Positions 8,862-17,960 of a stretch of 64,000 bases of DNA are shown here, one piece after another. The first letter of the stretch is position 1. The number at the start of each line of letters is the position of its first letter. The translations under genes were made by a program, and so were the position numbers. Source of the DNA: Ruminiclostridium papyrosolvens C7 (GTDB taxonomy: Bacteria > Bacillota > Clostridia > Acetivibrionales > DSM-1351). Below the pieces are notes generated by a model that ran no database searches, was not told the origin of the DNA, and was given only the letters and a program-made list of their open reading frames with translations. The stretch lies in contig NZ_ATAY01000063.1 in NCBI RefSeq assembly GCF_000421965.1, positions 1-64,000 on the forward strand, written 5' to 3'.

Positions 8862-10716
8862 ACAAATTATTCTTCCTTATGTATTCAACTAGTTTATTAA
8901 TTGTGTTATTGGCGTAAATTGCATCCTGTTCAAGGGCTATGCCAATCTTCTCCAGAGATATCTGCATCATTGCAGCAATTATGGAATTGCCCCCGATATC
9001 CAAGAAATCTTCATCCGGATTTATAGTTTCCAGGTTAAGCAGTTGTTCCCATATACTATTAATCTTATTTACTAATACATCACTGCTATTGTTTGTCCGG
9101 GTACTCTGTTGGTTTACTCTAAAACTTCTTAATTTTTCTCTGTCCACTTTGTTATTCACAGTCAGAGGTAAATTGTCTATAAGAACAAACTGCTGAGGGA
9201 TCATGTAAACCGGAAGGGACTTGCTCAAAAAGGCTTTTATTTGTGGGATATCCACCTCTTGATTCGTCAGGAAGCAAACCAGTATATTTTCACCTAAATG
9301 GTCCTTCTTATGAATAACAGCCGCTTCGTCAACACCATCAAACAGCAGTATGTTCTTTTCGACTTCACTGATTTCAACTCTGCTTCCCCGGATTTTTACC
9401 TGGTTGTCCATTCTGCCAAAGTAAGCAATATTACCGTCTCTGCCTAATGCCCCGATGTCCCCTGTCCTGTACAGGGTTTGGGTTTCTATGACAAAGCAGT
9501 CAAATTGGTCTTTTGTCAGGTCAGGTTTATTCCAATATCCGTTCGCCAGGCCTGCACCACTTATACATATCTCACCTTTTTCATTTATATCACACAATTT
9601 ATTTTCGCTATTGAGTATGTACACTTTGGTATTGGCAATGGGTTTTCCTATGGAAATGGAATCCTGTCCCTGAGCCAACTGCTTTTCTATGATGTTACAG
9701 GTTGCATAGATGGCAGATTCCGTCATACCGTAAATGTTTGCAATTTTCGCCGTACGAAACAGTCTGTTCCATCTTCCGGCCAGTTGAGCGGTGATATGCT
9801 CTCCTCCATTAAATATCCATTTAAGTCTGGGTAAAGGATTTTGTATCATGTTTCCTTCAACAAAGTCTAGAAAAACCTTGAGGATGGATGGTACGAATTG
9901 TGTAATGCTGACGTCATTTTCCTTAAGCCTGTAGTATAATCTTTTCTGATCCTTTACATCCCAATCCTTTATAATTGATATTTCCGCACCGTTCATCAGT
10001 GGCCAGAATATTTCCCAAATAGAATCTGTAAAACTAATGGATGTTTTATGGGCTATAATATCTCCGGAACCTATTTCAAATTTTTCGCTCATCCAGAACA
10101 AGGTATTCAGGACAGCCTTATGGGTTACCATAACCCCTTTTGGCTTTCCGGTGGTACCTGAAGTATAAAGAATATAAGCCAAATCATCCTCTTTCACCGA
10201 CCTCCTGTTAACCAAATCAAAGGTTCTGGTGTGCTTCCTGCCTGATGTTGACGAGTATTGAAACGAATCCATGACCTGATCTATATACAGGATTATAGTA
10301 TCATCCATGTTGATGCCTTCGGGTAAAGTATGACCTGTCAAAGGCAGGATAACCGCCTTGCATGAAGTGTCCTCCAATATGTACCTAATCCTGAGTTCAG
10401 GATATGAAGTGTCAATTGGAACATAAACTGCACCGCACTTCAATATGGCAACAGCCGAGACGATGAGTTCGATACTCCTGTCCAGCAGGACGGCAATTGG
10501 CTGTCCTGCTTCTACGCCGCTTTCCAGCAATATGTTTGCAACATAGTCCGACCACTTTTCAAGTTCCTCATAGGTCATTTCCCTACCGTAATCAGTAACT
10601 GCTGAATTTTCAGGGTTAAGCCTTGACTGTGCCGAAATCAGTTCATGGACGGTTGTATTTTTGGGGTACGCCTTTTCAGTGTCGTTTATCCGGTTATATA
10701 TATCCATTTTCTCCAT
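8827..10716 (-). CDS. NRPS adenylation-carrier didomain with beta-amino-acid-like pocket
   Basis: A 629-residue A-domain plus carrier. Motifs: SGTTGKPKG, YGMTES, YRTGD, lysine motif NNKVDRE and carrier site GGNSI. The pocket reads T-D-W-Q-F-G-I-I-Y-K. The amine-clamping Asp at position 235 is missing and Asp appears at 236 with Trp at 239, as in the beta-alanine code I recall (VDWVISLADK). This suggests a beta-amino acid or another substrate without a standard alpha-amine. The start has no clear ribosome site at the usual distance and lies five bases after the aminotransferase stop, so coupling is likely. Substrate is a prediction only. Confidence 0.85.
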   Translation of the reverse strand: MEKMDIYNRINDTEKAYPKNTTVHELISAQSRLNPENSAVTDYGREMTYEELEKWSDYVANILLESGVEAGQPIAVLLDRSIELIVSAVAILKCGAVYVPIDTSYPELRIRYILEDTSCKAVILPLTGHTLPEGINMDDTIILYIDQVMDSFQYSSTSGRKHTRTFDLVNRRSVKEDDLAYILYTSGTTGKPKGVMVTHKAVLNTLFWMSEKFEIGSGDIIAHKTSISFTDSIWEIFWPLMNGAEISIIKDWDVKDQKRLYYRLKENDVSITQFVPSILKVFLDFVEGNMIQNPLPRLKWIFNGGEHITAQLAGRWNRLFRTAKIANIYGMTESAIYATCNIIEKQLAQGQDSISIGKPIANTKVYILNSENKLCDINEKGEICISGAGLANGYWNKPDLTKDQFDCFVIETQTLYRTGDIGALGRDGNIAYFGRMDNQVKIRGSRVEISEVEKNILLFDGVDEAAVIHKKDHLGENILVCFLTNQEVDIPQIKAFLSKSLPVYMIPQQFVLIDNLPLTVNNKVDREKLRSFRVNQQSTRTNNSSDVLVNKINSIWEQLLNLETINPDEDFLDIGGNSIIAAMMQISLEKIGIALEQDAIYANNTINKLVEYIRKNNLYERVDSIKKTD

Positions 10717-10721
10717 AACTG

Positions 10722-11897
10722 TTATGCCGCTCCCCCATTAAAAAAATCCACCAGCAAATCTATTCCTTCCTTATACCTGCCGGTTGAGAATGAGAGCCTT
10801 AGTGTGGTAGGCAGACCAAAATCAGAACCCGGGACTGTTGCTACGCGTTTGGTTTCTATGATTCTTTTTGCCAGTTCAAAACTGTCTTTATAGTTGTATT
10901 TATCCATGAAATCCTTACATTCCAATGTAATATAAAATCCACCTTCTGAATTTATTACTTTTACCAGCTGGTTGTTACGGAATTTTTCCACGGTATAATT
11001 TCGTCTATCCCTGTAAAGCTCCACAAGCTTCTCAACCTCTTCCGGATAATCAAGGGCTGTCAACGCACCATATTGAACCACGGGATCAACCGTCAGCAAT
11101 GTATGATGCTGTATAACAGTAAGGGGATCCACCAATTCGTCGGGTACGATACAGTATCCTACCCTCTTGCTGTACATGCGATACGCTTTTGAGAATGCAT
11201 TGGTTGTAATGAAAACAGATTTTGTATCTTTCAGTTGCATTACTGATTTGTTTTTTTCGTCAAAATATGTATTGGAATAGATCTCATCGTTGATAATTAC
11301 CGCTTTACCGTCAACAATCCTGTCAATCTCGTACAGTTCTTCATCGGTCAGTACATTTCCAAGGGGATTACCGGGTGTATTTATGACTACAATTTTGGTC
11401 TTCTCTGTAAAGTTCTCTCTGAAGGAGTCTATGTCCAGTCTCATGGTGCCGGGATCAATTCTGTAGTACTTTATGTCAGCCCCGGAGAGTAGTGCCGAAA
11501 ATCTGTATAAGGAATAATATGGGGTAGGAAGTAACACCTCATCACCCTTTTGGGATAGTATATAAAACAGATTTCTAAAAATTGCACTGGTACCTGTACT
11601 GATAATAAAATTATTAGGACTGATATCTACACCATACTGCTCCTTATAATAGGAAGAGAGCTTTTCCTTGAGCTCTGGCAAGCCTCCTGGGAATACAAGT
11701 GAGCTCTTGCTGAAATCTCCTGTTGCATCCTGCATGCTTTTAATGATATCAGGGTGTAAAGGTAATTCTGATTTTCCTAAAGTCATTCGGATTACCTTAT
11801 TATCCGGGTTTTGTTTATCCAGCTCATATGCCATTTGGTCCAAAACAAACATCAAAAATTTGTTATCAAAAAAATTCACTTCGGTCCTTAATTCCAC
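10722..11897 (-). CDS. PLP-dependent aminotransferase, class I/II
   Basis: A 391-residue fold-type I aminotransferase. PLP-lysine K237 lies in FSKAYRMYSKRVGY, the NTPGNPLG motif is at 173-180 and NDEIY at 203-207. Length is normal for the AspC/Aat family. In this cluster it could make an unusual amino-acid building block, for example the substrate of the adjacent A-domain with the beta-amino-acid-like pocket. It starts at GTG with AAGGAG nine bases upstream. Its true amino donor and acceptor cannot be told from sequence. Confidence 0.88.
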   Translation of the reverse strand: MELRTEVNFFDNKFLMFVLDQMAYELDKQNPDNKVIRMTLGKSELPLHPDIIKSMQDATGDFSKSSLVFPGGLPELKEKLSSYYKEQYGVDISPNNFIISTGTSAIFRNLFYILSQKGDEVLLPTPYYSLYRFSALLSGADIKYYRIDPGTMRLDIDSFRENFTEKTKIVVINTPGNPLGNVLTDEELYEIDRIVDGKAVIINDEIYSNTYFDEKNKSVMQLKDTKSVFITTNAFSKAYRMYSKRVGYCIVPDELVDPLTVIQHHTLLTVDPVVQYGALTALDYPEEVEKLVELYRDRRNYTVEKFRNNQLVKVINSEGGFYITLECKDFMDKYNYKDSFELAKRIIETKRVATVPGSDFGLPTTLRLSFSTGRYKEGIDLLVDFFNGGAA

Positions 11898-11953
11898 TTT
11901 TGACCTCTCCTTTCAACCTGTGTAAGGTTATTGTCTGATGTATTTTAAATTAC

Positions 11954-12394
11954 TTACTTTAAGCAAGGTTCCATTTGTAATAATTCAATAACGTTTTTAT
12001 CCGGATCCTCATAAAAAACTATTTTTGTTTTCCCAAATTTCGGAGTGTCAACAGAAAATACTTTACTTATAGGTTTAATCCCATAATTAAAAAGTTTTTC
12101 CATCTTTCTTTCCAAAGAATTGACCAGGATTGTGAAATTTACCGGAGATGGTGCCATCTCCTCATAAATTCTGCTTCCGTCCTCATTCATGTATTCCATA
12201 AGTTCAATCATGGAACCGGTGTGTGACACCTTTAGCAGCACCAGCCTGTAGCGGTGATAGGCACCATTTGATACGAAATCTACCAGTTCTCCATCGATTT
12301 GGGTATCGTCTACTACTTCCATTCCTAATTTGTTTACATAAAAATCTAGTGACCTTTCCATGGAGTGGACGAACAAATCTACATGTAGCAACAT
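11954..12394 (-). CDS. VOC-family (glyoxalase/bleomycin-resistance) protein
   Basis: A 146-residue protein of two beta-alpha-beta-beta-beta halves. HVDLFVHSMERSLDFYVNKLGM at the N-terminus is the typical first half and YEDPDKNVIELLQ the typical last strand with metal ligand Glu. The family includes isomerases, lyases, dioxygenases and antibiotic-binding resistance proteins. In this setting it could be a tailoring enzyme or a self-resistance binder. It lies 18 bases upstream of the first radical SAM gene. The ribosome site is weak (GAGAAG). Confidence 0.8.
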   Translation of the reverse strand: MLLHVDLFVHSMERSLDFYVNKLGMEVVDDTQIDGELVDFVSNGAYHRYRLVLLKVSHTGSMIELMEYMNEDGSRIYEEMAPSPVNFTILVNSLERKMEKLFNYGIKPISKVFSVDTPKFGKTKIVFYEDPDKNVIELLQMEPCLK

Positions 12395-12412
12395 AACTGT
12401 GTTACTTCTCCC

Positions 12413-14044
12413 TTAAATGTTAAAGTATTGTTTCGGTTCAATGCCTGCTTTATTCAGTTTCAAGTAAAGCGACAAACGATTCTTTTCAAGATCGTCACTG
12501 GTACTCTTGAAATACTTGAGGTTCCAGTATTCTTCTGTTATCCTGTCAGCCTTGTCCTTATTCCATCCGCCTTCAGTCATTGAAATCAGCTCCCTGAAAC
12601 ACTTTGCATTGTTCTTGTTAACCCTGTGCAAAACTTCCCATGCATAATCTTCGTGAGCTTTTATTGTGCTGAGGAATTCAGGAAATTGACGTTTTATATG
12701 GTTTAAAAGCTTAAATTCCTCACGGATGTAGCTTCCTATTTTTTTAGAATAAAAGTACTCTTTTGAATTTTCATTTTCGTGATACTTGAAATATAAATAA
12801 ACCGAAAGTTTTCCTACATCTTCATCCACATATCTGTATGAATGGCAACTGTCAATGTCATCTTTTATGAGTAATCCGTCCTCTTTTACCTTGTAATAAA
12901 TATTAGAGAATTTGGTTATTCCGCATCTTTCCACAAGATAGTAAAGTACTGATGCAAAGCAGGTCTTTTCAAGATAATCTACATTTTCACTAAGTCTTTT
13001 TATAGTTGAATAAGGATTAAAGTTTATGAAGCCGATATCAATTGCTATATCATTATCTCTGAAATATTTGATGGTATTATAGTTGTCTTCGGCGGTTGCA
13101 GGTTTGTTATAAAGTTTCAAATCCTCCGCATTTCCCGACTCTATTCCAAAAATAGTACCCACAAAACCGGAATCCTTTAAAAGCTTCATTTTCTTTTCGT
13201 CAAACTGCTTGTAGACCTCTGCTCTGAAATATGTTTCATAGGATATATGTAAATTGTTTTTAATTATTTTTTCAGCTATTTCCCACATTCTGTTGGGACA
13301 GGACTTGTTGCAATCCTCAAAGCTGTCATCAATGAACCAGAACCTGTTTACATTATATTCGTCAACAATTTGCTTGACTTCCTTCACTACATTTTCAGGA
13401 CTTCTTCCTCTCCACTGGTTTCTGCCATTGGTTCCCCAGAACTCGTTATGCCAGCAAAAGCTGCAGTTTGCTTTACATCCACGGCTGGTAGAAATATAGG
13501 CATACTTCAGCATGTTATTCCTGAGAAGATCTCTTTCAGGAAATGGCAATGAGTCCAAATCCTCTATAAGTGCTTCCCTCTCATTTTCGATGATTTTATC
13601 ACCGTCCCTGTATAACAAGCCCTTTACATTACTGAAGCCGCTTTCATTCTCCATTGCAGTTACCAGATTTTTGAAAACTATTTCACCTTCTCCCTTTATG
13701 ATGAAATCCACCAAAGGGTATTTCTCCATAAGGATGTCTCCGCACAGGGTAGGCCAGTATGCTCCAAAGCAAATCTTTGCATTTGGTACTTTTTCCTTAA
13801 TTTTTTTGCATACCTCATAAACAACCTTTTCTGTTGTAGAATACACTGGCAGACCTATCAAATCCGGCTTCATTTCGTAGATACGTTCAAGATCAAGATA
13901 TTTTCTGCTGGAATTAATAAGCTCAACATCAAAATTTTCTTTCCTCAGGTATGCTGCAATTGAACATATGCCTATTTCCTCAGTAATTATTGCATTTTTT
14001 TCGGTTAGCACACTCAGGAGCAAGGTCTTTATACGTTTTTTCAT
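12413..14044 (-). CDS. B12-binding-type radical SAM enzyme 1
   Basis: About 543 residues. The first 150 look like a cobalamin-binding Rossmann domain. The radical SAM motif follows as CKANCSFC (C190, C194, C197). The C-terminal 180 residues are family-specific. Such enzymes methylate unactivated carbons or do other radical chemistry on peptide or carrier-bound substrates. The start is set at ATG 14044, six bases after AAGGGTG. An in-frame GTG (14053) overlaps that site. Substrate is unknown. The residues C93-x8-C102 in FGAYWPTLCGD (ORF C95 and C104 before renumbering) sit where relatives often have a GGPH loop. Confidence 0.85.
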   Translation of the reverse strand: MKKRIKTLLLSVLTEKNAIITEEIGICSIAAYLRKENFDVELINSSRKYLDLERIYEMKPDLIGLPVYSTTEKVVYEVCKKIKEKVPNAKICFGAYWPTLCGDILMEKYPLVDFIIKGEGEIVFKNLVTAMENESGFSNVKGLLYRDGDKIIENEREALIEDLDSLPFPERDLLRNNMLKYAYISTSRGCKANCSFCWHNEFWGTNGRNQWRGRSPENVVKEVKQIVDEYNVNRFWFIDDSFEDCNKSCPNRMWEIAEKIIKNNLHISYETYFRAEVYKQFDEKKMKLLKDSGFVGTIFGIESGNAEDLKLYNKPATAEDNYNTIKYFRDNDIAIDIGFINFNPYSTIKRLSENVDYLEKTCFASVLYYLVERCGITKFSNIYYKVKEDGLLIKDDIDSCHSYRYVDEDVGKLSVYLYFKYHENENSKEYFYSKKIGSYIREEFKLLNHIKRQFPEFLSTIKAHEDYAWEVLHRVNKNNAKCFRELISMTEGGWNKDKADRITEEYWNLKYFKSTSDDLEKNRLSLYLKLNKAGIEPKQYFNI

Positions 14045-14076
14045 ACTTATCACCCTTCATCTTTACTAGATTTGAA

Positions 14077-14319
14077 TTAAGCCTTACTTTTCTTTTCAAC
14101 TGTATCGACCATTGCATTCAGCGTTTCAAAATTTTCAGGCAGCATATCTTCTTCGCTAAATGAAATTTTGAATTGCTTTTCCAAAAACAGAATAACATTA
14201 ACGATACTGATAGAATCGATTAACCCACTATCTATCAATTGCTGCTCATCAGTAATCGTATCCACTTCCTTAATAACAGTATCAAGTAGGAAATCCTTAA
14301 TGATTTTCTTTTTGTCCAT
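14077..14319 (-). CDS. Discrete acyl carrier protein 2
   Basis: An 80-residue acidic carrier with the canonical site DSGLIDSIS, so the serine is preceded by Asp. It is closer to D-alanyl or fatty-acid-type carriers than to carrier protein 1. GGGGAG precedes the ATG. Sitting between the hydrolase gene and radical SAM 1, it probably presents a separate building block, for example an acyl starter or the substrate of one radical SAM enzyme. Confidence 0.85.
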   Translation of the reverse strand: MDKKKIIKDFLLDTVIKEVDTITDEQQLIDSGLIDSISIVNVILFLEKQFKISFSEEDMLPENFETLNAMVDTVEKKSKA

Positions 14320-14341
14320 ACTCTCCCCTCACTTTCTATTT

Positions 14342-16315
14342 TTACTTTTTTGAGATAATATTTTTAGAATAGTACTTCATATGCTGCTCAATTCTTTCCA
14401 GTACGTCCTCCGGCCTTTCCAGAATCATCAGGTGCGTGGCACCGGGCAAACAAGTGTAATTTGAATTCTTAACCCGGGTGTGGGCCCATTCGGACTGCTT
14501 GTACGGTGCTATTTGATCACACTCTGCAGAAATGAACAAAACAGGTTTATCAACTTCGGTCAGAAGGTCTGTAATGTCATGGAGGTAATACTCCATGCAC
14601 ATATTCAGAAAGTTCACCATCTTTTCTTTAGAGGTAAACGGCTCGAGAAGAATATCCCTGTGCCTTTCGGGCATAACTTCATATATATATTTATCATTCT
14701 CGCCGGAGTATTGTTTAATTGGTTTATTGAACATGCCGTTATGGATAATGCGCATATAGAAATCCAGCATCTTTTCATTATCGCTTACGAGTTTCGCAAT
14801 CAGCTGTATATTCTCTCTGAATTTGGAATGGTGTGCTTTACTTCCCTCGTAAGGTGCATATTCACCTGCCAGCAAGATATGGGATTTTATCATTTCCTTA
14901 TGCTTTTGGTAATACATCATTGCAGATTTTATGCCGGAGCACCAGGATATTATATGAAAGCTTTTTAAGCCTTCGTTATCAACGATTTCTTCTATATCTT
15001 CAACCTGATGGTCAACACCAAAGATAAACGCTGGATCTTCATTGGGTTTATCCTTGTGATATATACCTCGCGTCTGCCATACAATGACATAGTAATTCTT
15101 TGATAATTCCTCTATTACCCGGTCCCATGCATCGGGACTGACTCCATAAGCATTGACGATTATTATGGCTTCTCCCTTACCCGCTGTATAATAGGTAAAT
15201 TCACGTCCGTTTTGGGATATAATTGTTTTTTGGGTTTTGTTTACGGCAGAAGGAGGCAGCAAGTTTCTATTCAGGCTCATCTTCAATGTATCTGCAATGT
15301 AGTCGTATATATACATGTAGCTTTGCTTAACGGCTTCCGGGTCTTGCTTCCTGACTTTTTCAGAATCTATTGGAAGCCTCAGGTACGGGAGATGATATGA
15401 CAGGATATGCTCAAATATAAGGTCAATTTCATTCAGTGTCTCTTTACTATGAGTAATTTCAATACGGATATCACTTAAATTCCTGCTGATTTCCCTTACC
15501 AGAGTATCAAACTGAAAACTGCAGGAACATGCAGCAGGAAGAAATTCAATGGTATTTACGCTCTCTTCCCTGTATTGCTCTACTATCCTATCTATGATAC
15601 TCTGGGTACCTGAAATATCAATTGTAAATTCATCTCCTGAAAATATAGTCAGGGCATTATCATCAAAATAACTGGGAATTCTGGAATTTACCCATTGTTT
15701 GAATTCCAGCAATCTGTATATAAACCGGTCTATTGCTTCAATCCAGTCACTTTCTTTGAGTTGCCTGAAGGCTAAAGGAGTCTGATACACTTTTACCTTG
15801 ACATTTGTATCCTTAAATCTTTCTGTAAGGAATTCCCTGTTTGCTGTCTGTATTTTCCCAAGCAAAGTGCAGGTATTATCCCCTTTTTCATCCATCGCCG
15901 AATACATGGAACTTATATAATTCACATCGGATACATAGTATTTTTCACAGAGCTCTTGAATATTGTCCATGATTTTTTTGTTGCTGATTATAATCTGAGA
16001 CTCATAAACTGGTACTATTGAAACTTCTTTATCCAGATGCCAGAGGCTTATTTCCTTGTCTGAGAAAAGTTCTTTGTAATTATATACCTTTAATTTTTCA
16101 ATATCCTCAAAAATAACCTGTATACTGTTCATGGAATGAATTAAATCTTCTCTTTCGTGGATACATGAAATACTGTTTACTATTTCCAGCAACGTATTCC
16201 ATTCCTTCTTCCCCGAAAGACAATAAACGGGGCCGAGACTTTTTTCCATAAGGGTATTGATGAGTCTCAATCCAAAAAGGTCATAAATTCCTGTAAATAA
16301 GATAATCTTATCCAT
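14342..16315 (-). CDS. Two-part protein: SDR-like N-terminus and C-terminal alpha/beta hydrolase with Cys nucleophile
   Basis: 657 residues. The N-terminal 330 begin ILFTGIYDLFG and continue VYCLSGK, recalling the Rossmann opening of thioester-reductase/SDR domains, but the glycine pattern is degraded. The C-terminal 280 are an alpha/beta hydrolase. The nucleophile elbow reads SWCSG, so Cys459 replaces serine, with Asp600 (ECDQIAP) and His628 (GATHLM) completing a triad. Cysteine thioesterases are known in some NRPS systems, such as ObiF. It probably releases, cyclises or transfers the chain. AGGGG precedes the ATG. Confidence is high for the hydrolase, low for the front part. Confidence 0.75.
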   Translation of the reverse strand: MDKIILFTGIYDLFGLRLINTLMEKSLGPVYCLSGKKEWNTLLEIVNSISCIHEREDLIHSMNSIQVIFEDIEKLKVYNYKELFSDKEISLWHLDKEVSIVPVYESQIIISNKKIMDNIQELCEKYYVSDVNYISSMYSAMDEKGDNTCTLLGKIQTANREFLTERFKDTNVKVKVYQTPLAFRQLKESDWIEAIDRFIYRLLEFKQWVNSRIPSYFDDNALTIFSGDEFTIDISGTQSIIDRIVEQYREESVNTIEFLPAACSCSFQFDTLVREISRNLSDIRIEITHSKETLNEIDLIFEHILSYHLPYLRLPIDSEKVRKQDPEAVKQSYMYIYDYIADTLKMSLNRNLLPPSAVNKTQKTIISQNGREFTYYTAGKGEAIIIVNAYGVSPDAWDRVIEELSKNYYVIVWQTRGIYHKDKPNEDPAFIFGVDHQVEDIEEIVDNEGLKSFHIISWCSGIKSAMMYYQKHKEMIKSHILLAGEYAPYEGSKAHHSKFRENIQLIAKLVSDNEKMLDFYMRIIHNGMFNKPIKQYSGENDKYIYEVMPERHRDILLEPFTSKEKMVNFLNMCMEYYLHDITDLLTEVDKPVLFISAECDQIAPYKQSEWAHTRVKNSNYTCLPGATHLMILERPEDVLERIEQHMKYYSKNIISKK

Positions 16316-16323
16316 ATTTCCCC

Positions 16324-17952
16324 CTATTTATTTCTCATTTTCAAGTTTTTAGCCAACTCCTGATTTCCCCGGAATACATTAAGCATTCTGTTGACGTTTT
16401 CCTTGTACCTGTCATCAATTTCATGGTCCTTGTACCCTACCACATCCTTAAATATTTTTGAAAGCTCCATAAATTCACTTATTTGTGTCCCCTGAGTCAG
16501 GAAATAGGCCAAAGACCATAGATTAAAGGAAAGTGAAGGCATAAAGTATGAATTTTTTATGTTTCTGATTCCATCCAGAACGATTTTTCCTGCTGTCTCA
16601 TAATCCATGTCCTTATGGGACCAGCTGTACCCGTATCCTTCGAGATTGTAATAATCCCTTTCCTTAGATATAGGTACGGCATTTTCAAAGAACCATACCT
16701 GCAGGTCATAAAATGTAGGCTTGGCTTCCTCTATAAATTTAATGGTGTCCCTTGCTGTTTTTTCGGTTTCGCCAGGAAATCCGACCATACAGGATGCATG
16801 GCTTACAATACCGTATTTATTTAACTGTCCGATACCCCATACAAGCTGTTCGGTTGAAACTCTCTTGTCCATATTCTTTCGTATGGTATCATTGCCGGAC
16901 TCTACGCCCAAAATAACACCGCCGCAGCCAGATTTAGCCATTAGTTCATAAGTTTCTTCATCTGAATGGGATATTCTGAAAAATGAATACCATTTGAAAT
17001 TGTATTTATTTCTTATCATCATCCTCAGCATGTCTTTAAACCTATCCAGAGGTACATTGAGGGAATCATCAACAAAAACTATGGATTTTACTCCCAGAGA
17101 GTGAATATAATTCATATTTTTTTCAATACTCTCTATTTTCATAAACATGGGTTCCCCGCCGAGTATTGGATATCTGCAGAAGGAGCAGCACAAACTGCAA
17201 CTGATGGAACAGCGCATATAAACTGGCGGTTTAGGATGATTTTCATAAAAAGTAAATTCCTTTATAGGATCATCATCCAGACATATGTTTTCAGGTACTT
17301 TTACCGTTCTCTTGTAATGTCCGTCCTTGTATATAATATTGGGGATTTTGGATAAGTCGGGCTTGTCCTTCCTTAATTCGGTACATATTTGGTATAATGT
17401 ATCCTCCCCCTGACGCTCATGAATAAAGATATCTGCGCCTATACTCTGAAGCAAATAGTTTTGCTGTGGAGTTGAATATTCAAAATTGATACTGTTTATA
17501 AACGGACCGCCCACCACAATTACAATAGATGGGTCGATTGAGTGGATATAGTCCACAATTTCCCTGATTGGTGCAGGCTCAACATGGCATGTAGAGGATA
17601 CGCCTATGCAATTTGGTGAATAGTTTTCAATCAGATATTTTAGTTTTTCCCTGCCATCATTAAAATAGTTCACATAACCTACCGACATTCCGTGTTTTTT
17701 AAGATAATGCATACAGTAGTGTACAGCCATGTTGGGCATTCTGTATATTGTCAGGTCACTTTGCATTCCGGTTGAATTTGTAATACTTTCTCTCACAATT
17801 TCCGAATACTTCATACGTTTCCCGTTGACTACCGCCGACCTTGCAAGCATATGTTCATAAGCTGCACTTTTATCCTTGTACGGCTCAACACGCTTGATAA
17901 TAGTATCCATTTTTTCATCATTAAAACCAATCATTATGCAATCATGCTTCAT
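16324..17952 (-). CDS. B12-binding radical SAM enzyme 2, PhpK-like
   Basis: 542 residues. The opening (MKHDCIMIGFND, then a region of about 65 residues before IYRMPNMAVHYC) resembles what I recall of the PhpK family, whose founder methylates phosphorus in phosphinothricin biosynthesis. A B12-domain loop VVGGPF is at 146-151. The Fe-S motif is inside CSISCSLCCSFC (248-259) and can be read as C252-C256-C259 or C248-C252-C255. The first is the usual family alignment. PhpK relatives in peptide clusters are likely methyltransferases on carbon or another atom. It starts eight bases after the A-domain gene stop. Confidence 0.82.
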   Translation of the reverse strand: MKHDCIMIGFNDEKMDTIIKRVEPYKDKSAAYEHMLARSAVVNGKRMKYSEIVRESITNSTGMQSDLTIYRMPNMAVHYCMHYLKKHGMSVGYVNYFNDGREKLKYLIENYSPNCIGVSSTCHVEPAPIREIVDYIHSIDPSIVIVVGGPFINSINFEYSTPQQNYLLQSIGADIFIHERQGEDTLYQICTELRKDKPDLSKIPNIIYKDGHYKRTVKVPENICLDDDPIKEFTFYENHPKPPVYMRCSISCSLCCSFCRYPILGGEPMFMKIESIEKNMNYIHSLGVKSIVFVDDSLNVPLDRFKDMLRMMIRNKYNFKWYSFFRISHSDEETYELMAKSGCGGVILGVESGNDTIRKNMDKRVSTEQLVWGIGQLNKYGIVSHASCMVGFPGETEKTARDTIKFIEEAKPTFYDLQVWFFENAVPISKERDYYNLEGYGYSWSHKDMDYETAGKIVLDGIRNIKNSYFMPSLSFNLWSLAYFLTQGTQISEFMELSKIFKDVVGYKDHEIDDRYKENVNRMLNVFRGNQELAKNLKMRNK

Positions 17953-17960
17953 AATATATG

